A DNA stretch of 64,000 nucleotides from Sphagnum compactum. Lineage: Eukaryota; Bryophyta; Sphagnopsida; Sphagnales. Where the stretch lies: NCBI GenBank assembly GCA_965153455.1, contig OZ234493.1, positions 21,194,213 through 21,258,212 of the forward strand, read 5' to 3'. The translations under genes were made by a program, and so were the position numbers. Below, in pieces: positions 48,864 through 60,088 of the stretch. Position 1 is the first letter of the stretch. Every line of letters starts with the position of its first letter. The notes under the pieces were generated by a model. That model was given only the letters and a program-made list of their open reading frames with translations. It was not told the DNA's origin and searched no databases.

Positions 48864-50329
48864 TCTAATTGAGATTTTAGTCTAATTTTTAAAAATTCCA
48901 TTTTTAGAATCTTCATTGCTCTTTACACATGTTGTTTTTAAACAAATGATCTTTGTGAACAAAAATTGGCCTTCCTATCCACATGTTGGATGCATGAAAA
49001 CTTCTAACTTTGGATCTACATGGGAAGAAATTTGAAGTTGACAAAGGAGCTAGAAGCCGAATTTGAAAACAAAAAGAAGTGCAAAAAAAATTCAAAAACA
49101 TATGGTCCATTTTAGACAGCTCCATGACTATGTTCATAACGAACATTTGAAAATGGTGAAGTGATGTTTGTGTTATTATTTTCAATAGTGCATTTTCCAA
49201 GATTTTTGATGGTTTGGTGGCTTTGTGTTCCATCCTAAAATATGGGAAAATTGGCATAATGAGGAGAAATAATAGATTGGTGTGTTTTATGGATTTTTTT
49301 GGTGTTGGTTGATTATGTCATGCATCTCTACAATTCATTTGTGTGTTTTTTGGTCTTTTGTGTCTTTTAGTCTTTTGTCAACTTATGGGGTTTATTTTTA
49401 TAGTGCATATGTAGATATGCAAATGTGTCATGGGCAAGTTCATGGTAAATTATGGTCCAAGTATGGTTGGTGTACCTAAAAGGATTGTCTCATTTAATAT
49501 CCAATGGACTCCCTCACTTAAACATGTCGTTGAAACTTAATAGCACATTCATATTGAAAGTTTTTTTTCCTTCGCAAATACATACATTATTAAGGTACTA
49601 TTTTATACATAAAACTTCAAATTTGAACAAGTTTAAGGATTCCTAACAAATCTTAGAAAACTTTCCAAGACTTTGGCTAGTGAGAAAAAATAATTCAAGA
49701 ACCCATAAGGAACGTTTAAATAAATTATTTTGCCTCAAGATTTTTACCGCAAACATTATGATGTAATATACTCTCAAGAATGACATATGAAAGTATGAAT
49801 AATTTTATCAACATTTGAAGGTTAAAAAAATTACTTTCACAACACCAAAATGCAACTTTCATGACTAGGACATTTTGCAGCTATGTGTTAATTTAGTCAT
49901 GTAATCATATGTCCTTAGTCATATACTCTTAATTATCTTTGCAACTACATTATGATTACATGACTACAATTCCACTATGACTACATGACTAACATACCTA
50001 TGTTAGTAACTTATTTATGTACTAACTACTTATAGGTAAGTGCCTATTAATTGTTACCTATGCAATTATTAAATATGTACCTACTAGTTATTAAGTAGGT
50101 CCTACCTAGTAACCACCTTCGTATATACCATAGTAGGTAGTAAATATTTATTATTTAGTAACTATAGTGGGTATTGGCCAAAATGTATTCATTCTATTTG
50201 TGATTACATGCAACTATTAGTCATTTGCAACTACCTTTGAAAATTTTTGCAACTATTTCTTGCGTTGGTAATAATTGCAACTAGATTGCAATTAATTTGT
50301 GACAATTTTGATTCCCATCCTTCCATGTG
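48864..50329. other. Spacer right of hAT copy 2
   Basis: AT-rich with repeated TGACTACATGAC and CTACCTA words (49900-50170). A few short ORFs show no motif. Confidence 0.45.
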
Positions 50330-52412
50330 AATAAGATTTAATTTAGTTTTCATCCAAGAAGAACAATTTTTGTCCCATTAATTACAAATGTCACCAATTT
50401 AATTGTAGCTTTGTGAGTATACAAAGGTGCATTTTATGTATTCTAAAAGGTACAGTTGGGTGTATTAATATTTACAAATGTATACTTTGAATGTATATGA
50501 ACGACCATATTACATGTGTATTCAAGTATTATTATTAATATAAATGGCTTCAATATTATGGTTATTCTAGGTGTATATTTTGAGTAGATTATAATTTTAA
50601 GTAAAATAATTTAAAAATATATTACATCCATATTATAAGTTTATCCAAAAATCTTATTATACTTCATAAAATGATTACAAATGATATTATAATTATTATA
50701 TTATATAGTTTTATTAATTACCTTATAATAAAAAAATTAAAATATATTATCTTGTATTAAATTTTTAAAATAATATTATTTTATAACACAATGATGATGT
50801 TGATGATAATCATGATATTAATATGATAGCAATAATAATAATAATATAATTAATCAAATTAGAGCCATTATGCCTACTAAAATTATTAATTTTATTATTA
50901 TTTGATATTTATAGTTTATACGAGCTACAAAAATTGACATAATAATAAATATAAATAAATAAATAATTAACCTAATTTAAATAGGACTTCCAATATAATT
51001 TTAATTTAATTGAATTTAGTATATTTTAATATATATGCTTTTATTTCTAATTATTGAAATAATTACTTTAAAATATAATAAAATATTATATAATTACTGC
51101 AATTATTTTCAAAGGCCTAATGTAATTAATAATAATAATTATTATTATTATTATCCATTATTAAAAACATTATTGTAACAATCATAATAACTATAACAAG
51201 TCACATAATAATATATATTATAATAATAATAAGCTAGCCTAGGCTAGCTACAAATTACATTATTCTTATCATCATTATTATAGGTAATTAATTATTAACT
51301 ATTACTACATGAAATTAATTACTGAAATAATTCATATATGTTTAAATTTTACTTTAAATTTTAACTTATTTAATGATTATAACCAATTACTGAAATATTA
51401 ATTTTATTTGAAATTTATTATTTTATAATAATTACTATAATAGTTAGTAATGAAAATCTGATTAATTATTATATATGAAAAAAAAAATTCAAAGGAAAAA
51501 TATACTTATTAAAAATATTTAGTATTTAATATAATATTTCATAAATAGCTATAACAAATGAAATAATAATATGAATAGTAAAAGTAAAATAGTTAGCCTA
51601 GGCCACATATTAATTATATTTTTAGAGTTTTAAAATTTAGTATTTCATATATAACTAATATTTAATAATTATTAACTAGTCAATATTTCAGTTATTATAC
51701 TAATTTATTTTTTATGAACTATTAAGCAATAAGTTATTGATAATTAGCCAGTTATTTCAATAGTAGCCAATTATTAGTTAATTGAATTAGTTGATAGATC
51801 ATTATAGTTAATGTATGATTAAAATTAAAATTATATTACTATTTATTTAACTTATAAATTTTTTAATTTTTAATAAAAATAATAATATAAGTAGTTCAAT
51901 TGTCATATAATTATGTAATAAAAAATGATTGATGGTTATTACTATAAGTAATTATTTAGTTTATAGTTTATTCATTAATTAATCAAAAATCATATTAGCT
52001 AATTTATTAATTAACTACTCAATTAGTTAGTTAATCACTTACCCACCTAATTATATAATTTACAAAAATTTAAATAAGAATAAAAATATAGGATAAACTT
52101 TTTAATTGCAAGTAGTTCGCAACTGAAAATGTTTGGTCACAAATAAGTTGCAACTAAAAAAATTATCCCATATGTTTTGACTTTCATTCTTATCTTGAAA
52201 AACATATAAACAAAAAACATTCTCTTACATTTTCATGTTTAAAAACATGGGCATATAGGACGAGCTAATAAAAAAGGTTTAACCAAAAACAAAATATAAA
52301 TATTCATGTATTTACTCCTAATTACCTACCTCTCTAACCTACCTACCTACCTATTTACCTACTTGTCTACCTACATAGGTAGGTATGCCTAGGTAGGTAG
52401 GTTATATATTAT
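50330..52412. repeat. Right inverted arm of the 6.9-kb hAT locus, very AT-rich
   Basis: Read on the reverse strand it repeats the order of the left arm: GTAGG microsatellite (52325-52400), foldback motif, TTTGTAAATTATATAATTAGG, AACTAACTAATTGAG, AT-rich core, then TCTTGGATGAAAACTAAATT. It is about 900 bp longer than the left arm, mostly because of AT-rich sequence at 50600-51900. A perfect palindrome GCTAGCCTAGGCTAGC lies at about 51232. Confidence 0.65.
52088..52172. repeat. Foldback motif, right copy
   Basis: Begins ATAGGATAAACTTTTTAATT and ends TAAAAAAATTATCCCATATG, an inverted pair with TTGCAAGTAGTTCGCAACT and AAGTTGCAACT inside. It is the inverted counterpart of 45765-45842. Confidence 0.8.
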
Positions 52413-52507
52413 TAGGTAGACACCTTAGTTTAGTAGCTAGATTAAGCTACTTAAGTAAGCAGAAAATAATTGTTTATGATAATGGTGACAATTTTTATCA
52501 TGTAAGA

Positions 52508-52575
52508 AAATGTGGTGCAATGGTTGACTTAATATTTCAATGTGAAGAAGGTGAGAAGTTCAAGTCCTCACAATT
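52508..52575 (+). repeat. Possible tRNA-derived SINE head
   Basis: TGGTGCAATGG at 52513-52523 fits the RNA polymerase III A box (TRGYNNARNNG) and GTTCAAGTC at 52558-52566 fits the B box (GWTCRANNC). The starts are 45 bp apart, as in tRNA-derived promoters. The sequence between does not fold as a functional tRNA, and the body and tail of a SINE are not defined. Confidence 0.4.
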
Positions 52576-52585
52576 ACAATTTAAT

Positions 52586-52736
52586 CTTATAAGGCTAACT
52601 AGGTTAGATTAGCTAACTAGTTTAAGCTAGCTTGTTAGTTTAGCCTAAGTACTTAGCCTAGCCTAAGTTGTTAGTTAGGTTAGATTTTATGTAGGTTAGG
52701 TTTTTAGCCTAACATACCCTAGGTTAATAAGCTAGG
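52586..52736. repeat. Cryptic simple repeat of TTAGCCTA / TAGGTTAG words
   Basis: GCTAACTAGGTTAGATTAGC, AGCCTAAG, TTAGCCTAGCCTAAG and TTAGGTTAG words fill 150 bp and occur in both orientations. Confidence 0.65.
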
Positions 52737-52928
52737 AGAATATATATTTTTGATGTCTTTCATGATTATAGTTGCAAAAGTCATAGTTGTAAAAAACATT
52801 GTCTTTCATGACTACAATCATGAAAAACATTTAAAATATGACCTGGTCATGGATGTAATCGTGGATTGGGGATTGGCATTGTGTTTAACATTTGTAACTA
52901 CTTCAATGCATCAACATTTGATTTATCT

Positions 52929-53060
52929 TTTGATGGGGCCCATGTGTGTAGTGCATTTGTTTGATGCATCTATGTGCTTAGTTTCTTTTGATGGGGCCCA
53001 TGTGTGTAGTGCATTTGTTCAATGCATCTATGTGCTTAGTTTCTTTTGATGGGGTTTATC
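52929..53060. repeat. 58-bp direct repeat, 2.3 copies
   Basis: Units starting TGATGGGGCCCATGTGTGTA at 52931 and 52989 are nearly identical (one two-base difference), and a third partial unit starts at 53047. A recent duplication. Confidence 0.9.
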
Positions 53061-54621
53061 ATCTAGATTTGTGTAGTGGATTAGTTATTGCATTTGTGTC
53101 CATCTAGGAATGGAACAAGGGATTGTGGAACATGGAACAAAGGAAAAAATGCCAACACTAGAATAAAATCGGACAAAATTCTCTCATTTTGATTCAGTAT
53201 GGCCGTTGAGATAGGTTTAAAAGAAGACAATGCTTTTATCTTTTCCTTTTCTCAAGAAGAGTTGATGGAACTCTTTGAACTTTGAAGTTGCATCATGCTT
53301 ATAATGATCTAAAAGAATGTAGGAGGTGGAGGTCTAGTTGATCCCACTCATGGTTATGTCTTTGTTGTTTGCTCTTGTTTGAATGTTTTTGTGCAACATG
53401 TTTGCTCTTTGTTGTAATTTGCAATGCATATGAATTCATACCTATTGCAATGCATAGAAACTCGTACAAGTGCAAAATTTCAACATTTGTTAATGCAATA
53501 TTTCTTTTGGTCTTATGAACTTTTGAAGAGTTTAGATATCTCAAAGACCTAGTCGGGCTTATATTTCTTACAGAACCTAAAATTTTCATCACCAAACATC
53601 TCTGAAAAAACCCAATAACCTTAAAGAACCAGCACGGGTACTCGGCTGGGTTTCTTTTAAAGACTCAGATAATGTACCCACCTATGAAAGACCAAATCCC
53701 CAACCTGACCTTATATGGGCATTTAGTGATTCGCAAAACCCTAAGGCAATGTGGTTCTTTGAAAAAAAAAAATCAAATTAAAAAAACCCAATCTAGATGG
53801 TTCTCTAAGTTTTAAAAGAAAAACTCCATACCCAACTAATATTTTAAAAATAAAATATACCCATACAAATTCTTTCATTATAAAGGGCTAGTGTATCATA
53901 TAATGCATGGCCTTTAGAGAATTGAAGCTATGGGAATGGTGTTGTAAAAGTCAGTCTTACATTGAATTCATTATACAATATTCAGGTGAAATCTTCATAG
54001 TTTGGGCATTTTATGTGTTACATATGTTGGTTGAATGCAAATGCAAATAGAAGACTAGTTTGCCATTGTTGATTCTCATGGTACAATGCAATTTCTATTA
54101 GTTAGTTATTGACAAGTATCAAAATTTTGAATCCATTTTTTTTGTAATGGGCCTATCAAACAATGGTTACTTACAAAGCAAAATGTTTTCAAAACTTTTC
54201 AAGCTTCGAGGATAGAAGTTTTCAAACTTTGCACCATCCCAAGATTGGAATTTGCATAACATCTCCATTGCCCTAGCTACATGAGCAAATATGTGTGTTA
54301 AAAAGAGGAGGGATTGTGGGTACGCAATATGGGATAAAAAGTGGAGCTATTGGGAACAATTTGTGGGACACACAAAAATTGTGGAAACATTTAGAATGTT
54401 ATTGGGAACATTTGGGGAAACAACACCCTAGACCCCAAAAAAAATCTTCAAGTCTTCAAGACCCTATACATAAAAGAAGATTAGGTATGCATGATCATTG
54501 TGTGACAAGTGACAACGTCCCAATTACAAGCTAAAAACTATCGAATATAAAAGCTAATAGACCAGCTGATTATGAATTCGTGTCATTAAAACAAGTTGCA
54601 ATCTGGCTGAAAGTTGGAACA
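53061..54621. other. Intergenic stretch
   Basis: No gene recognised. Near 54300-54430 GGGAACA words recur as at 4100-4210, which hints at one more dispersed family. Confidence 0.4.
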
Positions 54622-54800
54622 CTTAACCCGAGTTTTTCTTTTCAATTTTGTGATGTAGCCAAAATGGTGAGCACCCACAAGAATATTTAGCCAAAAATTG
54701 GCTATAGATATGAAATAGATTTTTATTTTTAAAAGAATCCATTTTATATTATGGCTACCTTTTTTTGGCCAAAAAAGTTTGAAAATTTGCGAAAACACTG
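54622..54800 (+). repeat. Family C dispersed repeat, third copy
   Basis: Starts CTTTTCAATTTTGTGATGTA then GCCAAAATGGTGAGCA, followed by the palindrome TTAGCCAAAAATTGGCTA (about 54687-54705) and ATATGAAATAGA. Opposite orientation to the copies at 14165 and 21170. Confidence 0.65.
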
Positions 54801-54915
54801 CTCTTGACCACCTTGGATATACATCCATACTATAGTGTTATTGAAGGAAGTGTCTAGAGATTTTGGCTCAACTTGGAAGTGTCCAACCGAGGTTCCTCAA
54901 TAGCAAGTTGAACAC

Positions 54916-54937
54916 CACACACACACACACACACACA
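54916..54937. repeat. (CA)11 microsatellite
   Basis: Uninterrupted CA run. Confidence 0.95.
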
Positions 54938-55779
54938 ACACATCTATTCTTCTTGGTTTCATGAAATTAAATGTCCCATTTGAAGTTTGATGAAGAGTCT
55001 TACGAACGTGCGAGGATTTTTATACACTTAAAAATGGGATTGAACTCGAAGAACCTAGTTGTTTTGGGAAAGAACGAGATGTTGAAAATGGTGGAGTAGG
55101 CATTACCTATTAGAGGGGACCGTGAGCTTCAAGTGAAATTACATTCGGCAATTTTCAATGTTGTTTGGTGTGTGTTTGGCCAAGTTACGTGGCATATGGT
55201 GTGCAAGACATGTTTTTGTTGTTGTCTTGGAATACAAGTTGGGTTGTTGCGGATGCAACTTCACCACCCTTTGTTGGGTTTGGGTGATTGCACCATCCCT
55301 TCCTTTGAGCCCTTCAAGACTATGACACACCCTATGACTCATGGTTAGGGAAGAAAGTTAAAAAAGTATCACCTCTAGAGACCAAGTCCAACCCATTTGT
55401 CATATGGAAAGCTGACCTGAACCAAAGTGATGAAACATTATTGGACATGGGGTAGTTAGTTGCTTTGCCTTCTATTGGTGCCATCTAACTCAAGTGTCAA
55501 ATTTGGAGGCATGGATGAACCAAATCCAACCAGCACACCGTCATCCACTTCAAAGCCTCGGGATGGTGCAATCACCCAACTTGTGGATGAACTTAGTTCA
55601 GGACAAACTCACTTGTGGATGAACTTAGTTCGGGACAAACCCAAACAAAATTAACAATTATGGATGAACCCAAACTAAATTGACATTGGGTATGAAATTT
55701 TTTTTAAAAATCGAAACTGGGTTAATGACTAGAGCTAACTATGGTGGTTAGCTTGGGAACTGGAATCAAATGAAAAAAT
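54938..55779. other. Intergenic stretch with a 32-bp duplication
   Basis: CTTGTGGATGAACTTAGTTC occurs at 55580 and 55612 with one difference in the following bases (AGGACAAAC versus GGGACAAAC). Related GGATGAACC words lie at 55513 and 55661. No gene recognised. Confidence 0.55.
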
Positions 55780-56061
55780 GTTTCCTGTCCAATCATCATC
55801 CATCCATCATCTCTCGTGGGCGGGGTTGGTGGTGGCTGCGGGGGTTCACTCCGGTCAATTTTTGATGTGTTCGGAATTTGCTTTATTATTATTTGCATGG
55901 CCGGAGATAGAGCCTCGGTCCATAGTACCTCGCCTTTTTTGGGGGTACGGAGGGAGGGAGGTTTACTCCCGCCCCCTTATACAGTTACACTTTTGTCGTG
56001 TTATATATGGATTGTACCAACTTCCAACTTGCCCCCAAAAAAAAAAAAAAAAAAAAAAAAA
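55780..56061 (+). mobile_element. Poly(A)-tailed GC-rich retroelement fragment, probably the 3' end of a LINE or a SINE
   Basis: A GC-rich block ends in an uninterrupted run of 25 A (56037-56061). One frame reads TVTLLSCYIWIVPTSNLPPK just before the tail, the kind of 3' sequence seen in plant L1-type copies. The left border is not defined and no target duplication was found. The ORFs across the tail end in artificial poly-Lys. Confidence 0.5.
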
Positions 56062-56777
56062 CGGGGTTTTGAAAGAGTCTTTCATCATCATGTGCACTAA
56101 TTTTTTTTCAAACACACGAGTTTCCAAACATCCTAGAATGCTGTCTCTTTGCACTGGCCGGCCCTTGGTCCATAGTTAGTTGGCCGTCCGTCAAGTTGTG
56201 ATGGTTTTGTGGAATGCGTAAAATTGCGGATAGCAAGTTGCAGAACTTTTGACCTTATCCATTAAATAAATATTTTTTAAAAATTTAAAATTAAAATTAT
56301 GTTAAATTAAATCTAAATTATTTTTTTAAAAAAAAAACAACAATCCTCAAGTGTGAACAATAATTTTACAAATCCTTTGACCCAATTGTTAGTTACGTAA
56401 CCTCCAACCAAGTCCGTTGTTCCGGTTGTATGGTACCGATTATTCCTCAACCCAAAACCAACGCATGGAACAGAAATTGTGTGAGACACTTTGTTGCTCG
56501 TCCGTCCGTAGCAACAAAAAAAGGGGTTTAGACATCTATCCTGAGAGAATTATTGTTTCGAGATTGCAACTTTCTGACTCCACTTTTTTGAATTATAATT
56601 CATGTTTGTTGATGATGTAAAAGGTGCAAGAGTAGTAAGTATCACTATACAAAATTCCCCCATATCTTTTTACCACAACTATATAGGCAAATTGTGATAC
56701 CCCCGAGTTGGCAATTTTCATGTCCATTTTTTTAAATACAACTATTCTAATTACTCTCAAACCTTGTGCATTAAATG
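56062..56777. other. Intergenic stretch
   Basis: Nothing recognised apart from A and T runs at 56268-56340. Confidence 0.45.
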
Positions 56778-57353
56778 CTGAGTTTCAGCTATTTCATACC
56801 CAGATTTAATCAAACTTCCTTACTTTGCTGAGTTTCAGCTATTTCATACCCAGATTTAATCGAACTTCCTTACTTTGCTGAGTTTCAGCTATTTCATACC
56901 CAGATTTAATCAAACTTCCTTACTTTGCTGAGTTTCAGCTATTTCATACCCAGATTTAATCGAACTTCCTTACTTTGCTGAGTTTCAGCATTTCATACCC
57001 AGATTTAATGGAACTTCCTTACTTTGCTGAGTTTCAGCTATTTCATACCCAGATTTAATCGAACTTCCTTAATTTGCTGAGTTTCAGCTATTTCATACCC
57101 AGATTTAATTGAACTTCCTTACTTTGCTGAGTTTCAGCATTTCATACCCAGATTTAATTGAACTTCCTTACTTTGCTGAGTTTCAGCTATTTCATACCCA
57201 GATTTAATCGAACTTCCTTACTTTGCTGAGTTTCAGCATTTCATACCCAGATTTAATGAAAATTCATTACCACACCCAGATTTAATGAAACTTCCTTACT
57301 TTGCTGAGTTTGAGCATTTCATACCCGGGTTTCCCTAAAACTTCATTACCTTG
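56778..57353. repeat. 50-bp satellite, about 11 units
   Basis: Units begin CTGAGTTTCAGC and contain ATTTCATACCCAGATTTAAT and AACTTCCTTACTTTG. Units start at 56778, 56828, 56878, 56928, 56978, 57027, 57077, 57127, 57176, 57226 and 57304. Units 5, 8 and 10 lack one base (49 bp). Unit 10 is enlarged by a partial internal duplication, and the last unit is diverged. Units 1 and 3 share ATCAAAC while 2 and 4 share ATCGAAC, so the first four form a 100-bp dimer repeated twice. Confidence 0.95.
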
Positions 57354-60088
57354 CAGAGCTCATTCAAAGGGGAGGGGATAGGGGGTGAAAGGAGGCCCAA
57401 AGACAGGGTGACTTTAAGGAAAACTCTATTGTATGCTACTAGTGGTTTACTTGTTAGGTTTTGTGATTGACTTAAATTGTGGAATTTAGTAGAAAATTGA
57501 CATTATGTTATGGTTACCTTCTGGAACCTATTGTCTAAAAATTAGAAAAAAAAAACCATGTCCTCAAAACATGGTTACTTTGTTGGCACATTTTTTTTCA
57601 CAAAAATCCATACAAATCCTTTGTATGAGTCACACTAGATTTTTTGTTTTATTTTGTTGCCAAGTGGTGAAGTTTTTTAAAAAATAAATAAAAATGCTGG
57701 TTCTAACTTCTAATGTCATAGTTAACAGTTTTTTTTTGGTAAAATACTTATTTATTCTTGCTTTTAAAAGGCACAGCTATAGAGGGGACAAGAACTTGTT
57801 GGCAACATTCTTTGTCTAGTTCCCTTGTTTATAGATTTTATTTTTTTTGGAGGGACCCAATTTATGTTTCCAATGATTCTACAAAATACATTAACTAGAG
57901 CCTAATCACTCACCTAATGTGAGGTTTAAGGATCCCTTTAAATACTTATGAAGGAATTGTGACTTAACATAATGTTTTGTCGAGTGTCGTTTCTCTTGAC
58001 ATGTGTTTTTCTTATAAAAACATAATCAAAGTATTTCAACTTCTTCTCTTATGTATAAACTTTACTTAGGGCTCAAGTCTCATCCAATTATTTTAATTAA
58101 ATTGAAATTAATAATCAATGTGATTAGTGTAAATTCAATTTTTTTTGTAGAAAAGGGAAAGTGCAATTTTTTATGGCTATTATGTAGTGGAGGCTTAGTG
58201 AGGTTCCCTTATGGGCAGATTATGAGGTGAAATCACTACCTGTTAGTGAAAAATTACTTGACATTTTTTTCCCACCTCAATTATAGGAATTATAAAAAAA
58301 TTGGTATTTTCAAAGCCAAAGTGAAAAAATGGAATTTATTTTTTTAATATACTAAATATGTTGGATGAAATCACAAAGTTTATTTCATACATGTATTATG
58401 AATCATGACATTTTTGTTTTTGTGAAGAAACACATTCTCTTGCATCATCATATGTATCTATTAAGGAAGGTTGTTTGTTGGTTTTGTTTGCTTGTTTTAG
58501 GCATGTACATTAAGATCTCCCAAATCTCTTACCACACGCTCTTGGTACCATTGGAAAGCTTTCAATGAATAGGTGGTTTTGTATGGTTTAGACGTATGAT
58601 GTAAGAATTGTTGAATAATTTTGTGAGAATTTTCAACAAAATCAAACCCAAAACTATTAGGGACATTGGGGGCATGCTTTAATGTTGTTGGAAAATTGTT
58701 GATGAGTGGGATTTCATTTTGGTGATTTTATAATTTTTTAGACAAAAGGTGTAAGAGATATTGAATTTTGAGTACTCTTTGTCATTGGAAACTCAATAAT
58801 CATTCAACAAAATGAAAACAAATTTTTTTTAGAGTTCACACTTGGGCTAATGGCCACATATGCCACACAAGTTCTTCATTGAATCAAAGCCTTGGTGGAG
58901 TAAGATCCTAAAGTTTTTTTGGAATCCATACCTACTTTATGAAATGATGCCCAATTTCACTTGATAAATACACTCAAGTTGAGGATGAAGTAGGGTTTAG
59001 AGGGTTAAACTCAAACCCAAAAACACCGTGACATTTGAGAAAACTCTAATATTTTCATGGAATACATAGATGATAAGGCCACCCGAGAAGGAGAGGAGGT
59101 ACTTGCCACTTAATTCACAAGTTGGTTCACAAGCCATAGACCGTCCCAAAGAAAACCCAATGCTTATGACATACCGTAATACCTTTACCAATCGGGAAGT
59201 AATTCAATTATTTTCAATAAATGTTAATTTTTCTCAAAATCAGCTGGCTTATAATGTCAAAAGTCCTACAAGCTTGATTGACATTATTATTGACGGACCG
59301 CTTGCCCTAAAGCTTGATGGTGTAGTGTGTTTAAGTAGAGCAAAATTACTTGACATTTTATTTTATTTTTCCTATCTCAACTGGAATTTCAGCAATTTTT
59401 AATTTTTTATGAAATGAAAAACATAAAAGAAAAATAAAAATTGTCAAGAAGATGCCCAAATGGTAGTAAAGGTCAAATAGAGACCCACCTAAGGAGAGCT
59501 TGGGAGGCAATAACACCTACCTACTACAAATGTGACCAACATAGAGCTCACCCCCTTCAATGATGATGAGGTAGTTGCAAGTTACTTTTGACAATGGGTG
59601 CCACTCAAGAGAAGAAGAGGGTAACACCTATTCCAAAAGGAGGAAGAAGAAGAAGAGGTCAACTTACACAAGCATTCCCAAAGACTTACTTGACACTACT
59701 TTTGTAGAAAAAACTTACAACACATAGTCTTAAAAAATATATATACCAAATGGGTTGTTGAATGGTGCACCAAAAGAAATGAAAACAAACAAAAGAAATT
59801 ATCTTATTTACACCCCTTACAAAATCATGACTTAGTAGGATTGCTAATGAATTAGCCATGATTTAACCCTAAAACCCTAGAAGAAAACCCTTAAACCCTA
59901 AAAGAAAATGAAAGAGAACAAAAAGATTTACTTTTGCACCCTTTTGTAGAACAAATTGTGGGTTATGAACATATGGGTTTTTTTTTTCAGTTTTTTTTTT
60001 GTTTTGTTTTGGGTTGTAGTGTCAGCAATGAGCATTTCAAAAGAGATAGAGCATTAAATGATGACTAGTCTGTGGACAACATCTACTC
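57354..60088. other. Intergenic stretch at the 3' side of the LINE
   Basis: No gene recognised. At about 59866-59900 CCCTAAAA and CCCTTAAACCCTAAAA words occur, like plant telomere-type telo-boxes. ORFs (for example 59070-59402) show no known motif. Confidence 0.45.

Noticed and set aside
55778-56179. ORFs of 133 and 94 residues through the poly(A) tract
   Set aside because: They read across a retroelement tail and contain an artificial poly-Lys run.
56778-57353. Regularly spaced 50-bp repeats that could be mistaken for a CRISPR array
   Set aside because: The repeats are directly adjacent with no unique spacers, and the window is plant nuclear DNA.
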